Shown: in pieces, positions 49,005-59,904 of the stretch
Position numbering within the stretch: the stretch's first letter is position 1
Layout of the letters: every line of letters starts with the position of its first letter
DNA from: Lutjanus erythropterus
Taxonomy: Eukaryota; Chordata; Actinopteri; Lutjaniformes; Lutjanidae
DNA length: 64,000 nt
NCBI GenBank assembly: GCA_020091685.1
Contig: CM034607.1
Span: 8,553,465 to 8,617,464, forward strand
Reading direction: 5' to 3'
Translations under genes and position numbers: made by a program
Notes under the pieces: model-generated
Told to the model about the DNA's origin: nothing
What the model saw: only the letters and a program-made list of their open reading frames with translations
The model's database searches: none

Positions 49005-50620
49005 CCGCTCCGTTTGTCCGTCTGTCTGTCTGTCTGCGTTCGAGTGGCAGCCAAGGAGGTCGAGACACCCAGTGCTGGGACTTCAAAGTTGACAAGCTGC
49101 AGGATTGTGAGCAGGGAGGAGATTTTCCTCTCTGGAGCTCGAGGTCTCAGCTTTGATCGTGTGAAGCGCTTGTGCACCAGAGTGTAACTGAGTTTCTCAA
49201 GTTTTACAGAGGAGCTGCAGGGGTCTTCTTATCCTCAAATTTGACTTTAAAAGATGGCTAACAGTACAATATTCATGATTAAACAACTGAAGTCAGCCTC
49301 ACTGTCTCACTGACTGCGATTCAGACTTGAGATAAATCTGTGCAAAAGGGAAATCTCACACCCAAACATCCCACATTGTTTTTCAGACCTCAGACTAATA
49401 ATTAATGTTCCTCATGTAGCTGCGTTTGAGAGGATTGTCTGAAAAAGCTGTTTGCTGACATGTCACAGATTTATTATCGAGGTTTAATATCATCTCCATT
49501 CACTCTGTATTGTATTTTGGCCAAATCAAATAACTTATTGTACCTGGGGCTCTGTTATATAAGGTTCACACATGTGCATTATGATGTGAGCTGAGTCATT
49601 TGCAATGGAGCAGAGCTAATTAATCTCCAACATAATAACACAAACTAATTTATCTGTCAAAGGGCTATAAAGTCGGGTGGGAAGTTTTGTTCATTGGCAA
49701 ATGACAAGAGGACTGGTCCCACACTGTGTCTCTGTCTAGAGTACAGGCTGACGCTTTGAAAGAATAATTAGCTATTTCGGGAAACATGCTTATTCACTTT
49801 AATGCAATGCTGAGTTCCAGACAACTCAGATCTCGAAAATTCCCAGCCTCCTACGATAAAAAGTACAACAGAAGGTCACTCGAAGTCGAAGTTCCTATTG
49901 CTACTACCTGCTCCTTCATAGGGGCTTCACTGGCAGTTTTGGCCACACCGAGCGCTGATTTGCATTTCCATCGTCTCTTATAGGGCCAAGTCACACCTTA
50001 CCCATCCTATGCCCCGCGAACAAGCACGTGTTGTAAAAAAAAAAAAAAAAAAGAAGAAGTAGTAACAACTCAAAGTTTCAAGGCCACTTACTGCAATAGA
50101 TTTTTGAGATTTGAACCCCACTCGACTTTGAACTCTTACATTTTTAAACAAACAAACCAAAAAAGTTTGGCTTACCTAAATCTTTAGTTTTAATAATTCA
50201 CTTTTCTTCATCATATAAACAAAAAAAAGTACTTAATCATCAGTCATCATTTGGGTGCCTGAATATTAAATGGTTTCAATTGAAAATGTTAAAATATTAA
50301 CCATTATTCACTTTCACTTCAAGAGGAGGAGGAGGACTCAATCATTTTTCAAAATACAATTTTTGGAGTTTCTAAAACTCAAAGACTCAAGTTTATCTAA
50401 AGAAAAGTAAGCTCAATGGAAGATCAGTAGTTGATAAAACTTTTAAAATGTAAGCATTTGAGTTGGGCTCAAAATTAAAAAAAAATACTGTGGTAAGTTG
50501 GCTTGAAATTTTGGGTTTTCTCAACTGTTTTTTCCCCCCTGTCAATTCATAATAAAAGGTTTTAAATAGTAAAATACCATGGGACTTTTTTGTAATTAAT
50601 TTATAGGAAATAAAGTGTTT
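49005..50620 (+). other. kcng2 3' UTR and downstream, end not fixed
   Basis: The sequence after the stop begins with a short TCTG run (49017-49035). Poly(A) signal words AATAAA occur at 50551-50556 and 50609-50614, but nothing shows which is used, if either. From about 49745 there is a fragment of the 'gggaaacatgcttattca' end of a MITE family, and an A run is at 50035-50051, so the true 3' end may lie before these repeats. Confidence 0.4.
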
Positions 50621-51129
50621 ATTCGCTGTTTTACAGCCACTTGACTCAAGCTAAGCTCGTCTTCAGTTTCCAGACCTTCAGGTAGTTAGCTCAGTTGCTG
50701 ATCTGTAGAGTCAAACCGAGTCAAGCCAGTTCATGTCTATGGAAAAGGGGCTCATGTAGAAGCAGCTGTCTGACATCGCATAACAATGGCATGGAAGTGC
50801 ACACTGAAAATGCCAAACCATCAACTAAAAGGCCACATAAATTATATTGCCTGTATTGTACTGAATTAAAATAATACAAACGACATATAGTCAAACCTGT
50901 TCTACATGTAAATTACGAGAATATGTCACCATTGTTATTAAGTAGCTGGTTCTAGTTTCCTCTATGTTGTTTGTAAGACTAATTTTGTAAGGCTGCACTG
51001 CTGAGAGTTCAGTTGTGTTCACACTTGGCAAGGAAATCTGTTGACATTTGGCGCAGTGCACTGGAACAGACGGAAGTTGGAAGTTTCTACAGGGAATTTC
51101 CGAGCTCTGATTTTGACTGGAATGCAGCA
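50621..51129. other. intergenic, nothing recognised
   Basis: No exon or element with clear ends was found between the putative kcng2 3' end and the next MITE. Confidence 0.4.
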
Positions 51130-51300
51130 TTAGATGAGAAGATGGGTACCACTCTCATTTCCATATATGAAATATGGGCTACAGCCAGGAGACGGTTAAC
51201 TTAGCTTAGCATAGCATAAACACTGGAAAAGGGAATAAACAGCTAGCCTGGCCCTGTACAAACTCCCTAATTAACATGTTGGATCTTGTCTGATGCCTGG
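51130..51300. mobile_element. 'agcttagcatagc' family element, partial
   Basis: The landmarks 'tagatgagaagatgggtacc', 'gctacagccaggagacggtt', 'cttagcttagcatagcataa' and 'acagctagcctggccctgta' identify a partial copy of the MITE family also seen at 16829 and 23240. Confidence 0.65.
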
Positions 51301-51424
51301 CAACCTCACAGGGACAACAGCATTTAAGGAAGTTATTGCTGAGTTAGAGATGATATTGGTGCCAATCCTCTTGTCACATATTGGTGTAAAGTGGATAAAA
51401 TGTCTGAAGAAATTCTTTAGTTCA

Positions 51425-52085
51425 AATATTTTAAAGTGGGTTTGTATGAGGTACAGTGTATTACCTCCAGTAGATGGTGGTCATCATGCACCCAGTTTAG
51501 AGTACTGGTCTAGGAAGCTAAACCCAGCTTGAAGAATTAATATCGTTTAACAGGAAACAGCATTTCTATAAGGCAAAGGTCACTCTGCAAATCAACCAAA
51601 CTCCTTTGGCAAAAACAGTCATTTTACCTCACAGAGTACGGCAGTTCCTGGTCTACTTGCTGGTCTACTGCTGCCTCGATCTCTCACATTTGTGTTTGTG
51701 TTATTGTGTGACTGCAGTGAATCTGAACTATCCCTTTAAAACACTGAGGCAGCAGTTGATCAGCAACTTCAGTGTTCTGCAAAGTAAAGCTGCTGTTATT
51801 GCCAGTGGAGTCTGGTGGCTTTGGAGAGAAGCATATTTAGCTAACATAACGGGTAAAGTGGTGAAAATATTCTAAACACAATTAAACTGATACTTATGTT
51901 TCTCTTTAGATGGCTAAAAACTTTTTGTTGCTAACCCCGTCCACAGCAGCACATTGCTTAGCTTCCTACACCAGTACTCCTGCTGCTTCTCCAAACTGAG
52001 GGCGTGCTGACCACCATCTACTGTAGGTAACACACTGACTGTGGAGTACCTCATACAACTTCAAATAATCCAAACTATCCCTTTA
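51425..52085. mobile_element. palindromic non-autonomous element, copy 2
   Basis: The left arm has 'gtatgaggtacagtgtatta'. The right arm has 'gagtacctcatacaactt' and ends 'aaactatccctttaa'. Inside are 'aaccaaactcctttgg', 'gttattgtgtgactgc' and 'cccgtccacagcagcacat', shared with the copies at 5140 and 57928. The arms form an imperfect inverted repeat. No coding capacity. Confidence 0.7.
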
Positions 52086-54289
52086 ATGTAAATGAAACCT
52101 GTCAGAGACACTTTCCGAGAGCTGTAATTAGTTTGATTCTCTTCAAAGAGGAAAATGTCATACACCCACCTTCAGGCAGTGAAAGCAACAGACCCCAAAA
52201 GCTCAAGTCTAAAATAATTTCAGATATTCACATCATTTTCACAGTCTTACAGGATTTCCTCATATAATTGCAAATACTGCACTTCATTTTCCTCGACTTG
52301 AGTGCCTTGTACTTTGAAGTGACACATTAAAAAACCATTTCCCCAAATTGTTGTCAAGTTGGAGCCCATCAAAGTAGCGCAAGTGCTTGAGAGTGCAAAT
52401 GAGGTTATGCCATAAGGTAATGTTTAGTCTGCCAACTCTGAATCGCAGTCACTGGATTAAATGAATCATTAAAAAGCATGGATATATTACACAGAACACT
52501 TAAAACTATTATATCTACAATATTTAGGTTTTAAGGAATGAAAATATTGTTTTGATGAGGATGGTGCAATAAGACATCATTTGAATAGAAACCCAACTTA
52601 AATGGATTTGTGCTTGGCGTCATGAATCCATAGCCTGAAGGAACAGCCTCTTTTGAAAAATGTAATAAAGATTATAATGAACACAGTCCCATGTGGAGAG
52701 GCTTTGATTTAAGAATTTATTATACACAAGGACGCTCTGAAATTTGCAAGAGTGCGTGCTGTACTTCTGCACTTAGAACATCCTAAATTGGTTTGTCTGC
52801 GGCTTGGTTCATGTTTTTTTTTTCTTCCCACATCCGTCATAAATAATAAAAGAGTTTTGTTTCCAGCAGTGATGTCAGCTCAGTGCACTGTAAATTTGAT
52901 AAGTACCGACAGCAGTGTATCAATGAAACGTTGGAGTCTGTTCAGTGAGTTCTCCTGTTCTCACTGAGTTAGTGCTGCGAGGTCACGCTAACAATAATGC
53001 TACTATACACCCTGACCTGAACTCACCTCACGGCCGTGCTGTTCAGAAGTTCATCTTCAACTGACTTTAGAGTGTGTTTGCAGAGCCACGTGTGAATAAA
53101 ATGTCAGTGAGAGAATATTTTGAAGGTTGAATAGACAAGAGACATCTAACCTATTTCCTTAAGGGACCACTTTTTTATCATTGAGTGATGATTAACTGAT
53201 ATCTGCACAATTAACCCAAATAGTCAAGGCGTTAACTGCAGGAAGTTAAAAGTTAATAAGTGATTTGAAGGAATTTTGAGCAGAATATTTCCTGCATCAG
53301 AAATGATTTTTCCTGATATTTTTTAGGAACTTTTTATACATTTCTCAGTTTGTATCACATATACTTAAAATTTCTGTTTCCTTCTCCCTGACACTGACAG
53401 TTGGCCAGTGCTCTATTAGCTCTTTGTTTTTGTTTTTTTTTCAACAGATGCGGGTAGTAACAAGAACAAGTTTTCATGTTCTTTTCTTTAAATTGCTAGT
53501 AATCTACTTTTTATTTCATTCCATTTGCCATATAACCCAGAACAAAAGAAAGCTTCCAGGGAATCCCTGGCCACACTTTTTATAACGCTTAGAAAGATCT
53601 CTGCTTTTAAAAATCCTCTTCTAACCTTGTAAGTTGCACATACTATAGGTGAAAATGTAGCAAGCTAGCTAACGTTATCTTAATTTTTCATGTGAAATGC
53701 TAATTTTTGATGTAACTGACATAACCTTAAGCAGTTAAGTTAATGTAATGCTAACTTCAACATTAACGTTATTTTGATATGTTTTGAGAAGTTTTAAAAA
53801 TCCTAAAGTATTACATGACATTTGCTGTCAGTCAGTGAAAAGAATTCACCCTCCACATGTTGCAATGTATTAAATGGCTATACAGTAAGTGTAGGTGAAA
53901 TGACCTAAAATTTATATCACTTTTGTTTTTTTATGTTGGCAGTAATTTATCATGGTACGACAAAAACTATGCTCAAAACATGACTCTACCTCTTTTCACT
54001 CTACTGGCATTATCTATTGTCTGTAGACCTTCATGTATTTTGGGAGAAGCTGCTCCATATTGTGGGTTAATTAGTAGACTAAACATGATTTATGCTCAAG
54101 GGCTGAATTAGGCATGTCAACGGCATTTATTTGGCAGACAACTCAAAGCATAAAAATTTAAGTACAGTAGTAAGTGTACCATGAGGCAGGTCTATCAGTA
54201 CATTTACATGTGGCAGCAACAGACACACACCTGTGCAGGTCACACAGTGGAGAAGGCTTTAACCAGTTGAGCGTGCACTGCAGAATAAA
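52086..54289. other. intergenic, nothing recognised
   Basis: AT-rich sequence with no exon, RNA gene or clear mobile element. Short open frames are unsupported. Confidence 0.45.
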
Positions 54290-54960
54290 GTTCCACAAAA
54301 AAGCAAAATGATGTAACACATCCACCTATTACTCTGTGTCTTTAACTGGCTTCAAATGAGGCTCAACGTTCACGCATTTTCTCTCGATGGTCCCTGAATA
54401 TTACAACATTAGTCCAACTTTGTCACAGCCTGTGGGAGTTTCTGCTATCAGCTTTACGTACACACTGAATGAAGAAGCACAGAGGTTCAACAAGCTGTTT
54501 GCTGCTACATTAAATTCCAAGTCCACAGTGTGTAAGAGCAGTTGTTTGATATTTTATCCCAAAACACTTCTGAGGAAATACTGGCAGAATATCAGTGTAT
54601 GATGGAGTTGCCCTCGACAGTAGGCTGTGGTGAAATGTGCCTGACAACGCTGACAAGTGATTGGGAAATTTTAGAGCTTTGCTTTTTAACTTTGAGTAAT
54701 CACTGACTTTATTAGGCCGAATATATCTGTTTAATGTGACCCAGATTAATATCATGACTTTTTAAACACCAAACTGCTTGTTTGAAGTGTGCTTCTGTTC
54801 CCAGGATGGATAATGTCCCATTTTCGGAAAAATAATCCCTAGTGTATCACTCTCAACCTGTATATCACAGTGAAGCACATTCATTTTAATATGCCAAAAC
54901 ATGTATCGCAGTAATGACAGTACTGCAAAATCCATGTTGTGGGCAAGCATGGCAACAATG
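54290..54960. repeat. second copy of the 26.6-27.2 kb repeat, plus related piece
   Basis: The landmarks 'cacctattactctgtgtctt', 'cttcaaatgaggctcaacg' and 'tattacaacattagtccaac' repeat the order seen at 26865-26960. The right part, near 54795, resembles 30248. Confidence 0.5.
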
Positions 54961-55820
54961 TCACCAAACAGACCACCACTGTCTACACATTATCACAGCC
55001 TCCCCCACTGTTGCATGTTTTCTGTTGTCAGAAACTTTTGACTCCACCCTTTAAGTACGTGGGCTGTGACGTTTGATTGTTTGAAGCCTCTGTATCTGTT
55101 TTCATAGGTAAAGGGGCATGAAAGAGCTATTAGTAAAAGTCCTCCTAAAATAGTGGTTGTCATGACACACTGTTATGACAGGCTGGATAACTTGGAGGAT
55201 GTGGAGGAGCAGATGATACGGGCTGTTTCACTTCAGCAACATGTTCTCTGTGATAGATCACACGCCTCGGACATTTGTGATGACTTCGAGTTATACTTGC
55301 GCTTTCATTTCTGATGAGTGGAGATACAGAGGATTACTGACCTGGCAGAAGACTTAGCAGAAAGAAAACAGGGCTCTCAGTCCTTCCCAACAAGTCTGGC
55401 ACTCAGATATTTTGCAACAAGATCATCTCAAAACTTGGTTGGTGCTTCAGCTCAAAGTGCATAAATCTACTGTATGTAGAGCAATAAGGGCAGTTGCACT
55501 ATCATTACTGCCACTCAGCGCTTTAACAACTATGTTAAGCTTCCAGTCAGCATGAGCAACAAAACATTATTTGCCTTTATTGGATTTGGGAAAGTTTACA
55601 CTTCAGCAACCACAGCCAAACTCATTATCCCAGATAGCATTAGGTTTGCCGAGTCCTGTTGGACCCCTGTTTAATTGCCAATATGGTCTATGATTGAGTA
55701 AGACTTAAGAAGCTCAGGCAGGCTGCAGGGACACTGAAGCTAAATGAGCGCAACATTATACTTTGACAATAACAAGCAACAGCGAGTCCTACACTGTAAG
55801 CTGATGAGCTGTTTAGAACT
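54961..55820. other. intergenic, nothing recognised
   Basis: No gene or element with clear ends was found directly left of the IS3EU-like element. Confidence 0.45.
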
Positions 55821-55826
55821 GTCTGT

Positions 55827-56315
55827 TACGGAGCCCCTCTGGTGACATTGGATGAAAAAAAAAATAATGCGTGGCCACGTATTAGTATCTCGTGGCCACG
55901 AGATAGTAATGCGTGGCCACACATTACTATCTCGTGGCCACGAGATAATAACGCGTGGCCACAAGATAGTTAATGCGCGGCCACGAGATAATTAATGCGT
56001 GGTCGCGAGATAGTTAATGCGTGGTCACGAGATAATTATTATAGTCATCCCATGCAGACTGTTGGTTTTATCATGGACAAGTTTGATTTAATTTCATTTT
56101 ATTTTAATATAGGAATGAATTACAATGACATACTTCAGTCACTTGTGGCAAGGCATGGAGTAATTCTTAGCGAGAGACTCGGAGCCCCTATGGTGACATT
56201 GGATGAAAAAAAAAATAATGCGTGGCCACGAGATAATAATGCGTGGCCACGAGATAGTAATGCGTGGCCACGCATTATTTTTTTTTTCATCCAATGTCAC
56301 CAGAGGGGCTCCGTA
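55827..56315 (+). mobile_element. IS3EU-like DNA transposon, internally deleted, with phased palindromes
   Basis: The ends are TACGGAGCCCC...GGGGCTCCGTA, and the inverted repeat extends at least through 'tctggtgacattggatg'. The flanks are GTCTGT (55821-55826) and GTCTGT (56316-56321), an exact 6-bp duplication. TA-Y/R-TA ends with 6-bp duplications are what I recall for the IS3EU superfamily. The left arm holds eight palindromic GTGGCCAC-type cores starting at 55871, 55892, 55913, 55934, 55955, 55977, 55999 and 56021; the right arm has three at 56222, 56243 and 56264. A frame at 56073-56180 encodes about 36 residues resembling the N-terminus of a fish integrase-like transposase family. A second left-end copy begins inside, at about 56179. 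Confidence 0.75.
56073..56180 (+). pseudogene. N-terminal transposase remnant (integrase-like family)
   Basis: From the ATG at 56073, about 36 codons encode a sequence with the pattern hydrophobic-FYF-x-x-G ... I-L-x-x-L-x-x-x-H-G-V-I-L-S-E-R. This matches the helix-turn-helix-like start of a large teleost family with an integrase-type catalytic domain, as I recall it. The catalytic part is absent because the frame runs straight into a second copy of the transposon end at 56179, after which it reads repeat sequence. It cannot encode an active enzyme. Confidence 0.5.
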
Positions 56316-56321
56316 GTCTGT

Positions 56322-57927
56322 TGTAAACCAAGACCGAAAATAAAAGCCCACTGCTCCAAAAATACACAGTGAAGTAGGAGTTCAGTGACTGCCTGCCAGA
56401 CTCCATTAACATATTGCTCAATTTAACCATTATAATCTCCTCCTTCTAAATGACTATTAATGATTTCTTTTGACCAATAAACAGACACTTAGCATGTTTT
56501 CTTAAAGCTGCTACTCAGAGCTTTTAACTGGTTACGAAACAGCCTGAGTTTATTGCTGATGCCTCTGTATGACCTAAGTTACTAACACCACTGGCGAGAA
56601 GGTCGACTTCTATATAGTTGGTCTTAATTCCTGATGCTGCGATGGAGTCTCCTTGAAATCAGATTAAACAAGCCAGAGTTTACATTTTGCCAGGCAAAGT
56701 TACAGAGCGCAGTGTGTTCAGTGTGAAGCAGTAGGACATTTTCCTTTTGACGTTTTTATTTTTGACGTTATATTTTTGGTTATCACGTTGGAAATGCCAC
56801 CGCTTTTGTCCACAGGAGCCTCCAAAAACAACAAAACATGAAAGTTCCTTGTAGTAGTCTATGATTCAGTACAGTAACTATATTACTTGTTATGTTAAAA
56901 GAGAAACATGCTTTTTGAAAATACAAACAATAAAGCAGGCATCAATCTAACCTTGACTTGCAAAGTCCTGATACCATCTATTTTACTGTATTTATCATGC
57001 AGGGAAGCTCTTTCACACCCACTCACATTCCTGAGGCACTGAGCACAATTCAGAATCTTATTTTAAGGGTTGTGCTTATGAATTCCTGACCGACCTTGAG
57101 TTTAAATTAGAGATATCGTTGAATACATTTCTGTAAGCGAGGGCCCATGTGGCTGTTTAGTTCTGTAAGTATTTTCTGTTGATCGACTGTATATGCACTG
57201 TAGACGAGACATTCATACAGCCTGCGTGTGTGTGTGTGTTCAGGGCAAATTTTCTCATCATTTCAGTTTTGTTCAGTGGATGAATACAGTCAAGCATCAA
57301 CAAAAATGAAAAACCAATGCACATATGTAACTCAAGGCTAATCTATAAGAGACAGACATGGTCGTGGTTAACGGCACTTTGAAGAGACTTAAAGGAGAAC
57401 ACATTAATAATCTGCTTCTGCATTTAGAAGATGCCTTTTCAAATCCATCTTTTTTTTTTTAACCCTTCCTGTCTGGTACATCTGTTATCTGTGTCCTGTC
57501 TCCTCTCTGTGCCAGTGCAGAGCTTGATGTTGAAAGCCCAGCACATTACAATTTATGTGCTTGTTATTTGGACGCTCTCGAAGCCCAAAGAAGGACCACG
57601 GCCGGTGGGGCTTATTCTTATTCTGTGACAACTGATGTCTGCCAGAGCTGCACGACGAGCTGACGGGAGCAACGGTGAACGTCTGCGCAACTGACACAAA
57701 CGTCTCCATCAAACAAAACATGACGCACAAGTCTCTCCGTGTCCTCTTTTATTGGGTGACAATGCCACGTTAGATTCTCAACAGAACTTGGCGTTTTAAC
57801 ATCCTCAAATGTTGATGGATGTCATAAGTTATTGAAATGAACAATAAAAAAAAACATTAAATACACACTAATTGATGTAACATAGTAAAAATGGCATGAG
57901 AAACACTGGAAAGAATATTTTTGGTAC
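56322..57927. other. intergenic, nothing recognised
   Basis: A TG run (57224-57239) is the only simple repeat. The part at 57470-57730 looks single-copy and GC-balanced. No exon is seen. Confidence 0.4.
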
Positions 57928-59110
57928 ATTAAAGGGATAGTTCAGATTATTTGATGTGGGGTTGTAGAAGGTACTTATCTAAAGTCAGTGTGTTAACTAC
58001 AGTCAGTCAGCACACCTGAGTTTGGAGAGGCAGAGAGGGGCGCCAGCAGGGAAGCTAAGAAATGTACCGCTGTGGACAGGGTTAGCCAGAAAAAGCGTTT
58101 CAGCCACTTAAAGGTCCAGTGTGCAGGATTTGCAAAATATGGCAGAAATAATATAATATTCATGAGTGTGTTTACATCAGTGTATAATCACAAGAAAATG
58201 AGGGTTGCTGTGTTTTTGTTACGTTCAATTGAGCCGTTTATTCACAGAGGGAGCAAGTCCGCCTCCACAGAGACTACCACGCTGCAGCGCCATGTTTCTA
58301 CAGTAGCCCAGAGCAAACAAACCAAACACTGGCTTGAGAGAGTGCATATTGCTTTTTGTGCATGTTTCAGGGCCACCGTAGGTTCTCCTGGATGCTTGGA
58401 AGGGGAGGGTGAGGCAGCATGTTTTTAATTTAAAGCTCACTGTTAGAGGTCACTAAAACCTACAGATTGGTCCATTAAAAAAGGTCTACCTTAAAAAAAA
58501 CTACATCAGTTTAAGTGTACAGCATATTAAGATTATTTTCACGACTTTACAGCCTTTTTTCTGATGGGAAACCACCATTACATGAGACAAATATTGCTTT
58601 CTCCAACTCAACCAAACTCCATGTTAGGAATCTGTAATTTTACCTTGCAGAATACAGGAGTTGGGGGTTTACTGGTGCCTTGATCTGGTAGTTTGTATTA
58701 CTGTGTGACTTCGGTGTTTTAAAGGGATAGCTTAGATTCAACAAAGTCACACAAACAAACTAACCAGACGAGGCAGCAGTAGACCAACAACTCAAATGTT
58801 CTACGAGGTAAAATGGCTACTTTCGCCCATGGAGTCTGGTTGGTTTAAAGAGAGCGATATTTGGCTTCTATAACAACAGCTTCTCATTGGAAAAGACTGT
58901 CTGACGGCAAAGTAATTTGGTGAAAATATTCTATGCATGCTGTAGACCATTTTTTAAAATGTTTTGTTGCTGACCCCGTCCACAGCAATGCATTGCTTAG
59001 CTTCTATTCTGGTGCCCCTCTTTACTTCTCCTCACTGGGGCCGTACTGACTGGCATCAGCAAATACAATGTAGCTCATACAACCCCACATCAAATGATCT
59101 GATCGGTTTA
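57928..59110. mobile_element. palindromic non-autonomous element, copy 3, carrying a nested MITE
   Basis: This is the best copy of the family. The left arm starts 'ttaaagggatagttcagatt' and runs through 'gaagctaagaaatgtacc' and 'gctgtggacagggttag'. The right arm (about 58950-59105) reads the reverse complement: 'cccgtccacagcaatgcat', 'ttgcttagcttc', 'caaccccacatcaaatgatc'. A central 'aaagggatagcttagatt' lies at about 58722. The copy is split by the MITE at 58108-58477; without the insert it is about 810 bases. Transcripts across it could fold into a long hairpin. Confidence 0.75.
58108..58477. mobile_element. nested 'ggtccagtgtg' MITE, 370 bp
   Basis: The element begins 'ttaaaggtccagtgtgcagg', passes 'gccatgtttctacagtagcc' and 'aaaccaaacactggcttgag', and ends 'acctacagattggtcca' with TTAA. 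It interrupts the palindromic element: its flanks join into the sequence expected from copy 1 ('agccactt' followed by 'aaaaag'). TTAA(A) is found at both edges and may be the target duplication. The shorter relative is at 44386-44616. Confidence 0.75.
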
Positions 59111-59904
59111 ACAAACTAACTAACACAATGCAAAAGTTGGCAGTTTCTATAGGAAAATCTTCATATGATAAAATGAATAAACCAAATAATACAAAACATG
59201 TGAAAGCAAATAAAAAAGTAACACCAGATACATGGAACAGTAAATAGAGGTCACAACAAGAGCCTGTCACGTTTCTCATATCATCCATACAACTTAGTCA
59301 CTGTCAAAACTGTCTGAATTAACAACAGGCACATGCGATCTTACAGGGGCATTTGAACATTATAAAAAAAATAAATAGATTGACTAAACTGGTGTGCGTC
59401 ACTCCACCAGATTTCTTTTTGTATATTTAAGAGCGAGGAAAGAAATATTCATAGAAACCTCCTGCCACGTCCCACTGGAACAAAGGGGAAGTTTCCATTT
59501 CTTGAGGCTTTTTTGAGGAAGAGGACAGAATCAGGTCTGCTCTGGTCCACAGTTCACTGAAGGGCTGACAGTCGGACACCTCCCGGTTTGGCATTTCTCC
59601 CCTCCCCAGAGAAAAAATTACAAAACACAGAAACAGTAACAAAGAGAATCTCCACTCTGCTGTGCGGCTGCTTCTCCTCCTGCACAGGAAATTAATTTCT
59701 TACGACAAAATGGTGATGAGTACAACCTGCGTGACGCGGTGATGTGGAGTCATCAGAAGGGATATCAGGGGACGTTATTGGATTTATGATCTAAATAATA
59801 AAGTGACCAGTCTGTTACCCACAGCCAATATGATGGGAAGTGGAGATATGATTTTGCTGAGCATATTTAATAGTCTCAGTCTGTAAAACCTAGACTGAAC
59901 CTCT
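59111..59904. other. intergenic, nothing recognised
   Basis: No exon or clear mobile element was found between the two neighbouring elements. Confidence 0.4.

Noticed and set aside
55740..55964. - strand frame of 74 codons with repeated 'WPR' words
   Set aside because: It reads the palindromic array from the other side; no independent protein signal.
55860..56280. CRISPR-like appearance of regularly spaced short repeats
   Set aside because: The repeat cores are only about 8-14 bases, spacers are near-identical A/T drift, not unique sequence, and the setting is a vertebrate transposon.
55995..56372. 125-codon open frame as a possible gene
   Set aside because: Most of it is translated palindromic repeat ('NAWPRD' words) and transposon end; only 56073-56180 has protein-like similarity, and it is cut off.
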